A program made the position numbers and the translations under genes. The notes under the pieces were generated by a model. It saw only the letters and a program-made list of their open reading frames with translations. It did no database searches and was not told the DNA's origin. 64,000 nucleotides of DNA from Icerya purchasi (taxonomy: Eukaryota; Arthropoda; Insecta; Hemiptera; Monophlebidae): assembly GCA_039619475.1 (NCBI GenBank), contig CM077116.1, positions 34,917,183 through 34,981,182 on the forward strand, given 5' to 3'. Within the stretch, counting starts at the first letter, position 1. Each line of letters starts with the position of its first letter. Of the stretch, positions 10,021 to 21,997 are shown one piece after another.

Positions 10021-11863
10021 CTAGTACAAAAGGAAAAACAAAGAGATAAGACGTCTTTGCAGAGAAGCCAAGGAATCCTGGTGGACCTCAAAATGCGAAG
10101 AGATAGAAGAATTGCAGCAAAAACACAATTCGATTAACGTACACAGGCTAGTAAAGGAAGTGGCAGGAAAATACAAGAAAAGTAGTGCAGGACTGCAATG
10201 AAGGTGGAAAAATTGTCGTAGACCTCGAGGAAAAGCTGAACATATGGAAAAATTATATAAGTACACTGTTCAATGATCAAGGTAGACCTCCTGAAGCTCC
10301 AGATACATTCCATGAAAACAGCGAAGAGGGTCCTTTAATTACAAAGAGCGAAGTCAAGTACGCAATAAGTAGGCAGAACAATGGCAAAGCAGTTGGTCCC
10401 GACAAAGTTCATTCAGAGATGTTGAAGGTTATTGCCGAAACAGACGATGAAGGCCTTGAGGCAATAACTCGGGCATTCAACAGAATTTATCGCACAGGCC
10501 AAATACCAGAAGAATGGTTGAAATCAACGTTTGTAGCAATTCCCAAAAAGGCGAACGCTGCAGGATGTGACGACTACCGCACGATTAGCCTTATGTCGCA
10601 TGCACTAAAGACCTTCCTTAGTATAATACATAACAGAATTTATAAGCGATGTGAAGAGCGCATGGGAAGAACGCAATTTGGTTTCAGAAATGGCATGGGC
10701 ACGCGCGAAGCTCTATTTGCAATGAGAATACTGACACAACGTTGCATGGACATGAACGTTGATATATATGCTTGCTTCATCGACTACAAAAAGGCCTTCG
10801 ATTCGGTAAAACACGAAAAGATGATGCGTATTCTAAGTAACACAGGCATCGATCAAAGAGATATTCGAATAATAAGCGAATTATATTGGGGCCAGTCAGC
10901 AGAAGTTCGCATAGAGCAGTCCACTTCCGAAAAAGCTGAAATTAGAAGAGGAGTAAGGCAAGGCTGTGTTTTGTCACCTCTGCTCTTCAACATATATGCT
11001 GAGGCGATATTCGAACAAGCTCTGGAAGAAGATGAAGGAGGTATACGGGTAAATGGCACCACAATCAATAACATCAGATACGCCGACGACAGTCTGATAT
11101 TGGCAGACAGTCAAGCCAAGTTACAGGAGATGATGGACAAAATTGTTCGAGTGAGCGCTGTATACGGGCTTGAAATCAACGCATCAAAGACCAAAATTAT
11201 GGTTTTTGCGAAAAAACCAAGACCTTTTACATTACGTATTCAAAACGCAGTAATAGAACAAGTCTCCTCAATTAAATACCTGGGCACCACATTAGATGAT
11301 CGATGCGACCCGAAGAAAGAAGTCAAATCACGAATAGCTCAAGCAAAGGCTTCGTTCCTCTCCATGAGAAACGTATTTACACGAAAAGAATTGAACATCC
11401 AGCTCAGATTAAGGCTCGTGAAATGTTATGTGCACTCAATTCTGACATACGGCTGCGAATGCTGGACGCTGGATGCCGAATTGGAAAAGAGAATAACGGC
11501 ATTTGAGATGTATATATACAGACGAATAATGAAAATTACATGGACAGATAAAGTTGCTAACATAGAAGTATTAGCTAGAATACAAAGGAAACCAGAACTC
11601 CTCGACACTGTGAAAGAAAGGAAAATCAAATATTTCGAACACGTTATGAGAGGAGAAAAATACGAGTTACTACGAATCATACTGGAGGGAAAAATTACTG
11701 GAAATAGGTCAGCAGGTCGACGCCGAAACTCATGGCTCAAAGACATCCGAAAATGGCTGGGACGCACATCAGTGGAGATCTTCAGGGCAGCCGTTTCAAA
11801 GATACAGCTATGTATGTGGATCTCCAACCTCCGCAGAGGAGAAGGAGAATGAAGAAGAAGAAG
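10021..11863 (+). mobile_element. LINE with long RT frame, inserted in the Jockey-like copy
   Basis: A 5'-truncated LINE in the opposite orientation to its host element. Its 3' end is a (GAA)n-like tract (11851-11863), the kind of microsatellite tail used by RTE-like elements. On both sides the Jockey protein can be followed: LTDKQLYN lies just upstream of the insert and ELRKNIQIYKSTRYENFF just after it. The flanks show an 8-bp inverted match (AATTCACT at 10013-10020, AGTGAATT at 11862-11869). No clear direct duplication was found. Confidence 0.85.
10025..11850 (+). pseudogene. LINE ORF2: RT with long C-terminal tail, nearly intact
   Basis: One long frame (10185-11850) plus an upstream frame from 10025 joined by a single frameshift near 10190. 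Visible blocks: NNGKAVGPDKVHSEMLK, IPEEWLKSTFVAIPKK, TQFGFRNGMGTREALFAMR, YACFIDYKKAFDSVKHEKM, RRGVRQGCVLSPLLFNIYAE, and RYADDSLILAD with the catalytic YADD at 11079-11090. The thumb (KTKIMVFAKKP, IKYLGTTLDD) and a tail with FEMYIYRRIMKITWTDKV and IKYFEHVMRGEK follow. No endonuclease is present because of 5' truncation. This is the longest single RT frame in the window, with almost no other lesion, so the copy is fairly young. The tail type is familiar from insect 'endonuclease-reverse transcriptase' LINEs; the clade is not certain. Confidence 0.85.
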
Positions 11864-11905
11864 TGAATTGTATAGTTGTTTATCAGTCAATGTTTTATTA
11901 TGTTG

Positions 11906-12580
11906 TCAATTAGTACGTGCTCTTCTTGTCACTTGCATTAACTTTCTAATTTCTACTGGAACATTAAAGTGATTTTCCTTAGTAGCTTTATGCGCTGGAG
12001 TTTTAGTGGCTATTTTAAAGGCATCTTGGATGTTCTTAATTAATGTAGAAACCGCTCCATCAAGATCCTCATTCGTTTTTAGTCTAATATTTAAGTCCGT
12101 AATCAATGTACTTCTTAAATTTCATCCAATCTGTATAATTGTTTGATAATGGTTTAGTTTTTTTATTTATTATTGGTTGTACTGAGAGGCACGTTAATAA
12201 CGGAGTGTGGTCTGAGCTTAGTTCGGGTACCATTTTACAAGTGTTATATACATGATGTAGGTTTCTAGCGATGAAAAAATCAAGTGTGCTCGGCAATATA
12301 TTTGCGTGTGTTGGCCAGTAGGTTGGTTCGTTGGGACTTAAGATTTGAAGATTGTAATTTGATATTAAATTGTTTATCATTCTACCTTGATGATTTGTTC
12401 GATTACAATTTCATCTTGTATGTTTGGCATTGAAGTCGCCACCCAGAATGACCCTAGGTCCCAAGCCAAAGATTAATTGCAGTAATCTTTCTTTAGGTAA
12501 GATAATATTGAAGTGACAATATATGCTAGCAATTACTAAGTCAAAATTCGAGGTTCTAATATTTACAGCTGAAATCTGAT
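11906..12580 (-). pseudogene. Jockey-like endonuclease and linker
   Basis: The minus strand from 12580 reads an apurinic endonuclease C-terminal part: VIASIYCHFN, LPKERL, LGGDFNAKHT, PNEPTYWPTHANILPSTLDF and ELSSDHTPLL (the SDH catalytic motif). The frame at 12106-11906 continues with the usual Jockey linker ending IRKLMQVTRRAR. One stop lies between GGDFNAKHTR and the next block. The first endonuclease third is missing. Confidence 0.8.
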
Positions 12581-12600
12581 ATGCATATGAAGTAAAAAAA

Positions 12601-13574
12601 ATTGGTAAGGTATATGTTTGAATCCAATAATTAATTTATTTTGCACGTTGAAAATTAAATGAGTAAAAGATAACTGTAGCCAATCAATATTAGTTCTCAG
12701 TAAAATATGCGTAATATATTTAAAAACTGTAAAGCACTCGAAATCGTTGAATATTTTTATAAATTATAGCCTAATAGAATTCAAAGATTTTTGTTATTAT
12801 AGTTGGAGAAAATATCCATGAGACGACATATAATTAATATTTTACTATTAACTGGTAAAGATAGAATTCCTTCGCATGTGGACCAGAGAAACACTGTTAT
12901 CGATTATTGAAATTATTTTATTTTCTAATTCATCTCATTATAACCTTTCCCCTTTCCTCCTTGATGAGAGAGTTTAAAAATTCACGCGAATTTAATACCG
13001 TGTATTGTTCCGCTAAAATAGTGAGATAATAAGAAATTAAACGATAATCGAAGTACAGAGAACTTATTATTTACATTCGACTAATGGTTATTAATATTCT
13101 ACTTATATTTGAATAACGCGTTAGGAAATGGAAACATCGATACTAATATCGCTGTATAGATATAAATGTAAGAATTAAATTTCGAATGCATCAACTTGCT
13201 AGCGGTATTACAACCATCTTGTCGGCAGCAATAAATTCTGCCCCATGATTCATCTAAATAAACAAAAGAAAAATTAAATTAGAAAAATTCAAAAAAATAA
13301 TCGAATTTTTGCAATATACATCTGTGTAACTCGAACATACTTCAAAATAATGAATTACAATGTTTTGAACGATGTAGTAAATTTTAAGATCTTTTAAAAG
13401 TTTCGAACTCGGAAGAGTCGGAAATTCAAATTTATATACGATATATTCAACTGGTAAACGATAGATGAATGCACGATTTCAAAAATTTTACAGTGTCTAG
13501 GTGTAATTTTAGAGAGTGTCATAGTTTATCAGGTGCATGAACCAACCGTGCGATGAATTCTTTCTTTGGAGGAT
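12601..13574. other. AT-rich stretch without a recognised gene
   Basis: Very AT-rich spacer between two LINE copies. No coding or repeat structure was recognised. Confidence 0.5.
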
Positions 13575-15000
13575 TAGTCGACATGGATATTAACCCAAGA
13601 ACAGGGGAAAAAAATAAAGATGTGTAATCAGATTTGTACGCAATAAAAGATCGCGTATAAGAAGAAACGAAAGACGGTGTAACGGAAAGAGAAAGAAAGA
13701 AAAAGAATGAAGGGCGCGCTCGATGTAGTGGAGAGATCCATTAGTAAAAATGTCGAGTAGAAAGTGGAGCGTTCAGCAATGATAAAAGAGTGTTCAAAAA
13801 AGATGTAACCAGTATCACATATGAAAAAAGGAGGGAGAGGGCAAAAAGGAGAAGATATAAATAAAAAACGAAAAATCGATAAGGAAAGCAAACTGTGTCC
13901 AAAGCGTCAGCGACAGGTTGCAGAAAGAAGTGAATGTTGAGAAACCAAGGATGAAACTAAATATTCGGTTGAACGGACAGGTAGAAGGAATCGGGATTAG
14001 ATAGTGAAGAGGGAAAAAATTGAAGTGAAAAAAAAGAAAATAAAGGAATGGTTGTAGAAAGAGGGAAATATAGGAATAATAATAAGCATTAAATAAAGAG
14101 AAAAAGGGTACGGAAATAGTGACAAATAAAAGTGAAAAAAGGGAAAGGGAAAGGGACGGAACAAAATAAATAAATGAAATAAAAAAATAAATAAATAAAT
14201 GAAATAAATAACGGATTAGTTATAGCTAAGTTAGAAATAAGGAAAAATAGGATACGTTTGTAATAAAATATTTGCACGGCGATAAGATTGTACAGTGTAT
14301 AAGTAGTATAGTATAGAAATCTTTAGATGTAAGAAAACTCGTCGACAAGTTAAACGAGCTAGATCTCTTAGAGCCGTTAGTGAACATTATAAAGTGGTTT
14401 AGGAAAATATAGCTTAAAGTATTTAAGAATTTCGATGGGATAGTTGTAAAAGGGCAAAGTATCTTGTGGAAACTGAAGGAGGCGAACACAGATGATAGTA
14501 TCGAAGCGGTAAAAGGCCAATTATGTTACATACTAGAGGAGTAAAAACAATAGTAGGCGATAACATAAGTAAAAGTCTACTAACGGTAACTCAGGCAAAA
14601 TCTTCAAATAAAATGAAGCGGAATGTGTCATTCTGCATATGGAGGAGGGATCGAAATAGAATTTTTGGGCTACAAGGTCAAAACGGTGATATGTACTTCG
14701 GACACGATCGAGCTTGTATAAAAGGGTACTAGAAGATTTTCATAAGTGAAACAACGATAATCAACGACGGGACAGACAAAAGATTTGTAAAACGTGAGCA
14801 GGGTCTCGGGATCACTTCTCCGATGAGAGTGAGAAAGGGGCGAGGTTGAGCCTTTTAAAGAATAACAAGTATAGATGGCTGATTTAATTATGAAATAAAA
14901 AACGTCAATGAGGAATCGGATCATTATTTTACATAAAGCTAATTAGAAGGATCAAAAGGGCGCAGTGCGCAAACAGCAGTAGACGATTTAACAGGGTGGT
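13575..15000 (-). mobile_element. Old relic of the pyrimidine-rich LINE family
   Basis: The plus strand is purine-rich, so the minus (sense) strand is C/T-rich like the other copies. Pieces in sense order: an RT thumb segment at about 14820-14700 (DPETLLTFYKSFVCPVVDY), an RNase H start at about 14395 (MFTNGSKRSSS, normally Y/FTDGSKS, so the first catalytic Asp is Asn), and a zinc tail at 13891-13628 (FICDTGYIFFEHS, with the last Cys lost). The 3' end near 13575-13600 (sense GGTTAATATCCATGTCGACTAATCC) aligns with the ends at 206-246 and 53776-53810. Many stops; an old copy. Confidence 0.7.
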
Positions 15001-17687
15001 AAAAAGATGCTTATATTAGGTAATGCGTTTTCTAGTGATATTGAAGGGATCTGGAGTTGAGAGTTAGTGCGCGAGATCGGTCTGTAGCTTTATTTAATTT
15101 TCTTCTTTGAAACATTCAGAAGTGCATGTAAATTCATTCTTAGAAACAGATTTTTGAGATTATTTAAATTTTTAAATTTTGGAGATCTAGCCGTTGATAT
15201 GCTTTTCCATTGAACATCTATTTATGTGTTCGCAGCGGATTAAGTTTCTGAAAAATCATGGAGGTGCAAAGAAGTTTTCTACTTCTCCGTGGAAAGTAGT
15301 CGTTCGAACCTGCACACATGTATGCGAATACGTCACGCGTGTATTAAATCATTTTTTTTTGTTTTCTTTTTTCTTTAAAAGTGAAATAATGGCATAGTTT
15401 AAAGCTGTTGTTTTTTTTACAATCTTATAATGCAATGAAAAGAGTTGTACATTAATCCTGAGCCAAATAGCTAAATATTGGTTCAATACTGTTTTTTATT
15501 TCCTACACTTTTAATGGAGGACTAACCAAGTTGGTGGCAAAGGGAACGGATGATAGATATAAGATAAATTATCCAAGACGGAAAAAATGTAAATCAAAGC
15601 TTGTACATGAAAACGATTCTTATCGAGATGTGATTAAAACAAAAAAACATACCCGACGAAGGTATTTCATCCGAACCAATTAGAGACAGTAATCATGGTA
15701 TTTTGAACAAAATATTGTGAACAATATTTTAATGAAACTGACTGGAAAATAATTACCGTTTCTAAAATTACCCGTGTTCGAATTTCGATTTAAAATTTAA
15801 TTTTATTAAAGTTGCCGTTACGACAAAAGGCTTTTCCGGTATTAGCACAGTGCTGCGAACTCATTTTTATCGTTTCAGGACTACATATTAGTAGAAATAT
15901 TTTTTGTACTGTTACTGAAGAGCGTCTGTACAATAAAAATTACAACCAAGAAAAATTTTCTTCCGTAAGATTAGTGTCGAGCAAACAGGAATTAAATCTA
16001 AATTTTTAACATTCTACCATAGATATTTTTAGGGAGAAAAAAAAACAAAAAAGAACTACAAAGCGAGTTTCACGCCAGTGATGGGACCGTGGGGATTGTG
16101 AAATTAAAGTTTGCAGTGTAATAAGCTGATGATGTACAACGAAAAAAATAGGTGACCTTTAGGTTGATTATACCTGAAAACAACAAGCTGATCAAAGGTA
16201 TTTTCAATCATGAAAATTCACTTCCAAGGTCGTTTTAGTGCATGCAACCTTTTACCGTAAATAAGCAGATATTTCAATATGAGCAAAAAAACCTCGCGGC
16301 CATAGAAAAGATAGCTACTCTCGCAATCGGAACGCGGAAAAAAAATGTTTTGCATGAAGCCTGATATTATCCAAAGTGAAATGATTGAAGGTAAGGGTTC
16401 TCACGGGAGATGGTAAACCTGTTTGTTAATTGCAAAAAGGACGACACGCAATTGAAGGAGACGCATCACCTGTGATTATATAAACACGTCAAGATGAGAT
16501 GTATCTTATTCACATAGGTACAGTTTTTAGAAAAGTTTTTACCGGTAACATTACCTAGACGTGAACAGTAAATGTATTTATCGGTTTTAAGAAACTCGTT
16601 TATTTCTATTTCTATTCCTGTTATATAATTTTCATCAGAACACTGGAGCTGAGCAGGGAGTATTAATGGCGGGTTATTAATCTAAGTACAGAGTAATAGA
16701 AGTAACCAGGGATACATACCGGTAAGACAACGTGTTACCGGATAGTTTGTTGATTTGTTCGTTATTGTTGTTTTTGTATGCTAACCGAAATTGCGGAATT
16801 TAGGTGGCATCGGCTGCTTTATTTGGCGATTACTGGCTGGTAGTAAACCGGATAAAGAATGTTATCGGGTACCACCCGATATCGAGTAAACCCGATGATA
16901 CCCCTCTCTCAGTGTCAGGTAAAACATCGAAGTGGGTATTCTTTGATACCACCTTAAATCAGTTACCGGGTTATCCGTCTATTCGAGAGGTAACAGCGGG
17001 TAAATATAGTAGGCATCTGTGCAGCACTCTCACACGATATGACCAGGAAACCATATCGTTACCGATGATTAAACGTTTTTATCAAAAATGAACATAGTAT
17101 AAAGATGCTGACGACGGTGATATTGCGATCGGGTTGCTTTTATAACGGCATTTAAAAACTTACTGAAATCTTTTCTCCTGTACCCAGTTCGGTAATAGTA
17201 AATTATTTATTTCTAGCGGATAACCTGTTTTGATCACCGTCCAGAGCATATTGGAAAAAAGATTCTACTCAGTAATACTGATATGTGTATTATAAAGTAT
17301 CGGAATAATTGTAGCAAATTTTTACTGTTCTGAAGGAGCACTAGAATTTCAATATGTGCAGGGAATTCGAAGCACGAACATAACGGAGTAATATCTTGGT
17401 GCATATACGATAAAAAAAGTTACCTTTTTCTTCACAATTCGGTAAACATCCTCTAATTGCAATAGCGTTCATTGCATATTTCTGAAAACAAGAAAGAGAA
17501 AATTAACACAATCGCAGTCAAAAATGAGAAATAAAGCGTTGAAGATGGTGCATACGTATACAAACGTTTCACAAATTTTTCTAACGATACTATTTTAGAA
17601 CCTTTTTTGTATTTTAAATTTATTTGGATTCATTATTCGAGATCGTGTATAATAAAAAATATATCTTTTAGCCCGCAACTGTAGCGT
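15001..17687. other. No recognised gene; one unassigned open frame at 16804-17091
   Basis: Background sequence. A 95-codon plus-strand frame at 16804-17091 is open and slightly richer in G+C, with repeated CCGGT/ACCCG motifs. It matches no family I recognise and has no ATG start (GTG only). It could be an exon, an old transposon piece or chance. Confidence 0.35.
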
Positions 17688-17832
17688 AGCTGATTAGGCA
17701 ACGGTGTTTCGCTCAGGTAGAACATGATTCGAATCCAGCTGCTGCACGTTAAAAATGCAGATACATTTTTCTTGCGCTAGATTAATGTCCGTAGTTAATG
17801 AGCTCTCCTCCCATCCGGGACAAACAAAAAAA
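17688..17832 (+). mobile_element. tRNA-derived SINE-like element, copy 1
   Basis: An A-box-like TAGCGTAGCTGATTAGGC and a B box GATTCGAATCC (fits GRTTCRANNCC) sit at the usual spacing, followed by about 70 bp of body and an A tract (about 17825-17835). The head aligns with the second copy at 18160: both have TAGCGTAG/TGGCGTAG, GGTGTTTCG/ATGTTTCG and CTGCTGCA/ACTGCCGCA. A pol III promoter role is inferred. Confidence 0.6.
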
Positions 17833-18157
17833 AAAGTGTAAAATGTTGGTATTTCTTAACAGAGATGAGTTTTAGTCGATTAGTGTAAATTAGGATGCAT
17901 TACGCACATAAACGTAAAGCGAAATAGTTTCTATTTTGACTTTGATCGTTCCAACGTTTTCGTGTTAAAAGTTTTAAACATAAAATTTATATATTTTTTT
18001 TTAATTTAGTACTTTAACGATTTTTTCCCCTTCATATTACAGACATTAATTAGATTAGCCGTTGTATTATTCGAGCAATTATTAGTTGACCAATTAAATC
18101 ACATGTATTTCCTCGCCTTTCCTCTTTTTATATAATAAAAACTCCATTAAAGCAACG

Positions 18158-18265
18158 AAGCTAATGTGGCGTAGTTGCTTAAGCAATGATGTTTCGGCCG
18201 AACTTGGTTCGAATTATACTGCCGCATACATTTTGAATATTATTATTCGCGTGTCCGGTCAACTA
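18158..18265 (+). mobile_element. tRNA-derived SINE-like element, copy 2 (partial)
   Basis: TGGCGTAGTTGCTTAAGC and GGTTCGAATTA correspond to the A and B boxes of the copy at 17688. Similarity continues through CTGCCGCATACATTTT and then fades. It is more decayed than copy 1, with an altered B-box end. Confidence 0.5.
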
Positions 18266-18429
18266 AATACAACAGGTTGTCCAATATTTTATAAATTTTA
18301 TCAAGTCGTAATTCGAAATGATTTCCTCTTCGATGGTGGCCCTGAAAAGGGCCTTTTCAACCCGGGATTAGGATTCATTAATGTCGACCGGGAATGGGAT
18401 GATTTGCCAGTGTATACTGTCATGAGCCT

Positions 18430-20147
18430 ACAGTGAGTAACGTAAATAAAATATTGATTTTGTGTTTGGAATTCTGGCTTTACTATGCTGTGGGAAATGA
18501 AAAACATACGATTAAATTTTATATTCCTTATTTTATTTATTATCGATCAACACAGCATAGTATTTCGTATATAATTCTCTCGTAATGTTCGAACCGAATA
18601 AAGTAAAGTAGCTGATTAAATGGTTCGAACGGTTGTGAAGTTGGAATATAATTCCGATGCCGTACCAACACAATTATAATAACGTAGAATTAACTAAGGC
18701 TAGACGCGGATACACTGCCCGACTAAAGCGACGTAATTTTGCCAAAAATTACGCGTTTGATAAGCATGATGTGTCGTTGCGAGTGGTCGGGCAGTACCGA
18801 CAGCTGATCGACTACCTGGGTTTTCGGGAGTCTTGCGCTCGTTCGTCAAGGGGGAGTATCCGTTTTGCTCTAAAAAGAGTTCTCGTAATTTGAAGCGTTG
18901 CGTGGTCAGCGGACCCGCATCAATTTTTAAATTAAATTATTTGTCCGTCGACATAATAATTAATACGTGTGAAGAATTTTTAATATTTTCATATTCGCGT
19001 TGTTTATCTGTTAAATGTGTCGATCACCTGCTTTGTTCCGAAATACTCTAGTCACCGACGCGTGGTCTAATTGTGTTTGAATATATCTTTTTATCAATAA
19101 TTTGAATTTATTCGCGTCTATTACGTGACACATAACACGAGCCTCCAGGCTTGGTTGATAGTTAGGAGGACACGGCATGTTGCCCGGGGGGCGCCAGCTG
19201 CATTTGGACTATGTTTATGATTCGATCGTTGTTACTGTTGCTATATTGCTGTATGATCCGATCGTTGTTTTGTGCAGCCCGTGCCCCCCACACATTTTGA
19301 AGATATACAAACATTTTACGTACGTTGAATGATGAGCCCGAAAAAGAAAAAAAAAACGTGAGAATTTTTTTCTGCAAAATAATTATTAATGGTACGGTTT
19401 TAAGGAATGCCCTCTACATTTACGGAAAACAGTTTATCAAAAGAAGTCGCCCATACAACTGAAATATGGTTCATTATGCTACATTACGCTTCTGAAGCCG
19501 TAATTTTATTTTTTTGTTTTATTCTTTAGTATAAAATGAAATGAAAATCTTTCAAGTTTATATAAATTAACAGAGAGAATTTTACAAATTCAAGACAACC
19601 ACGGAATCCTGGAATAATCTAATTAACCTCAAAGATGCTCAGTGTAAAAAGAGTCATTGTTTTGATTAATTGTTCCGCTGAAGAATGTTGTATTAGAGTA
19701 ATCGGTTTTTTTAATTTTTTCTGATTCCGTTAAAAATCTACGTTTCATAGAAATTTCGCGTGAAATTTCAAGGTTACTCCGTCGTTTCTTAAAAGCTTTC
19801 CAGGTGCTATTTTTCCGGGACAAAGTAAACTTTACCTGGACTAACTGCGTAACGGATTCTGAATTTCATTTAAATATCAACTTCGTCTATATGTCTACTA
19901 AAGTGCAAGTTCCGATTCACTTTGTTCTCTTTTCGTTGATGATTTTGCGATATTTTCGATGCTTCGGGGTTACCAGAAACAGAAGAGTGACTCCTTCGGT
20001 TAAATCTCAAGTAAAAAATGTCTCCTTCCATTTTAACGAGTTTTTGAGAGAACTATACTATCTGGTATCGTAATCTTAAAACATTTTATAGGCTTCGGAC
20101 GAAATCGATTGTAGCATTATTATTTTCAAGAATTTTCCATTTTTATC
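18430..20147. other. No gene recognised; somewhat GC-richer than its surroundings
   Basis: Contains small inverted motifs (CACTGCCCGAC near 18713 and GTCGGGCAGT near 18787; CGTAATTTTGCCAAAAATTACG at about 18732) and a duplicated GATYCGATCGTTGTT (about 19218 and 19256). A decayed LTR or DNA transposon is possible but could not be delimited. Confidence 0.35.
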
Positions 20148-20935
20148 CAGGGCCGGATCTAAGGGGGGACTACGGAGGTCTATAGCCCCGAGCCTCAGCC
20201 TCCAGAGGGCCCCGCGCTCTTGAACAGAAAAAAATTTAATTTCCTAAAATACTCAATACCGTAAAAATTCAATATTTTAAATTTGCCTTTTTTATTTTAA
20301 AAGGAATTCAGTTAATTTTTATGTATGAAAAAGAATATATGAGTTCATTAATAAAATTATATACTTTTCCCCAATGAAACTTTCTCTTTTTCTCCCAATA
20401 AAATGCTACATAAAATTAATATTTATAAAAATTTTCTACGGTAAATTTAATTTATTGCGTTAAAAAAAAACGAATAAGTCTTTAATAAATAAAAATTCCA
20501 CAAATCAATTAATAACAATTCTCTGATCAAATATTAATACCTATGCAATCGTTGTAAATTTTTCTACGTGATAACGTTTTTTTACGATCTGAAATATTCT
20601 TAATTTTAACAATATCTTATTTTTATTTTTATTGAAAGTTTTAATACATTTTATTTTAAACTGTATAAAAATTATTTAAAATAAAAGCGAATTTTAATCG
20701 ACTGCTGATTTTATAAATACATATTTGGATTTCGAAAAATTTAATAAATCATACAGTGTTTCATTCCCTTTTTTCCGATCACATGAACAATTCTGGAATT
20801 TTAAACATGCCTGTTTAATTTGTATAAAGGACATGATTAAACGCATCACATGAGTGTATCAAAATTAGCTGCAGCAATACCGGCGCAACACCGCCGTAAA
20901 TAATGCATTGTAAATAGTGTTTATATTTTTATTAA

Positions 20936-21807
20936 ACCTCCTAGTACCAGGTCGGGATCAGAGACCCAGAAGAACAAGTGTGGTCGAACACGACCCCACC
21001 TTTTTTTTATTGCACATAAACTACTTTATTAATGCCACAAAATTATTTATTATCAAAATACAATAGAACTCTTTTCATTTATTTCCTCCCAAATACTTCA
21101 AATTCAGGCTTCTTCTATGTCACATAAAAAGTACAAATTACGTAGTGAAGGTAAAAAAAAAATCACTTTACTAGAGTTAATATCGCATAAAATGAAATGT
21201 AGGAATTCAAAGTGGACTAATGTCAAAAATATGGGAGAAGAACGCAATTTGCATAATTTGGTAAACAATATCCACTAACGAACCGTTTGGAATATTTTTG
21301 CTTATCTATACACAGTCTTTTCTTTCTGAAAAGCACAGCGGGGACATAATATTTTTTTGTGTTACCCACACACTTGTCGTTGGAATTTAATGCGCAAAAA
21401 GTTCCCCTTCATGTCTTTGGTACGAGTACAAAAATCACATTTTTCTGGATCGTAAAGCTCCAGCAGTGAGAACTGGTATTTTTTCATCTTCCTCCGGTAT
21501 CCCCAACAATTCTTTTATGTACGATCGAAGTTGGTTTGGAATGTGCGCGTTGTAGGCTGTTCTCTTTATCCAGGTTTCGGTGAAATCAAAAGCAAGGGTC
21601 TTCAGGAAATCTGTACGTGCCTGTTATAAGAGGCGCCATTTTCAACCAACGGGAATGAAATTAAGTTCACCCGCCTCACTGATGACTAGAGCGAGACTGA
21701 AGGAAAGGTTACCCAAGGGGAAGGAACATTCCCTCTTCCACTGCATGCACTAGCCAGTAACCAATGAACCGTCGGGTCGGATCCGACCCCACCTGATACG
21801 AGAAAGG
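20936..21807 (-). mobile_element. piggyBac-like element, internally deleted
   Basis: TTAA borders both ends (20932-20935 and 21808-21811). The ends form an imperfect inverted repeat: CCTCCTAGTACCAGGTCGGG on the left and CCTTTCTCGTATCAGGTGGG on the right (read inward). Both continue into a short internal palindrome around GGTC...GACC. Inside, the minus strand keeps the C-terminal part of a transposase. At 872 bp it is far shorter than an autonomous piggyBac. Confidence 0.7.
21290..21625 (-). pseudogene. piggyBac-like transposase C-terminal fragment
   Basis: The minus strand reads FDFTETWIKR, then HIPNQLRSYIKELLG, and after a frameshift YDPEKCDFCTRTKDMKGN and, further on, CPRCAF. The LR..I segment followed by a C..C...C..C cysteine cluster is the layout of piggyBac-family C-terminal ends. 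Stops and at least two frameshifts interrupt it, and the catalytic DDD region is gone. The assignment rests on the cysteine pattern together with the TTAA-bounded repeats. Confidence 0.55.
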
Positions 21808-21997
21808 TTAAAAAAACGATTATTTTTTTTTACTACCCACAATATTTAATTTGTGTAGATGTATAAATATTTTTTTGCAGAAAAAGATAATGTTATTACG
21901 AGTAATAAAAAATTACAAACATTAACATATATATGTATATATAAAATTCCTTATTGACGTTCAATTTATTTAGTATTCAGTTTCTTAGGGTAAGAAA

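Larger units (their letters stand above)
8189..12600 (-). mobile_element. Jockey-like LINE, interrupted by a later LINE
   Basis: The sense strand runs downward from about 12600. Order: endonuclease C-terminal two thirds (12580-12084), linker (12106-11906), then after the interruption at 11862-10021 a linker (10020-9855), the RT (9700-8960) and the thumb and C-terminus (8884-8342). It ends with a 3' UTR and an A tract (T run at 8189-8203 on plus). LGGDFNAKHT in the endonuclease, AFDRVWHEGL, VPQGSALG and TFADDICILA in RT, and the C-terminal DALYYLSNHTLHTDL block fit Jockey-clade proteins. It is 5'-truncated and full of stops. About 2.5 kb of element sequence remains once the 1.84-kb insert is removed. 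Confidence 0.85.

Noticed and set aside
11426..11890. 154-codon minus-strand frame
   Set aside because: Antisense shadow of the plus-strand LINE RT.
16804..17091. 95-codon open frame as a possible gene
   Set aside because: No ATG, no recognisable domain, only a weak acceptor-like AG before it; listed only as an unassigned frame.
18585..19135. Possible solo LTR (GC-richer, ends near TGACACATAACA)
   Set aside because: No matching 5' end, target duplication or second copy could be found.
19162..19377. Minus-strand frame with repeated NNDRII
   Set aside because: Arises from a short duplicated motif; no start context, homology or splice signals.
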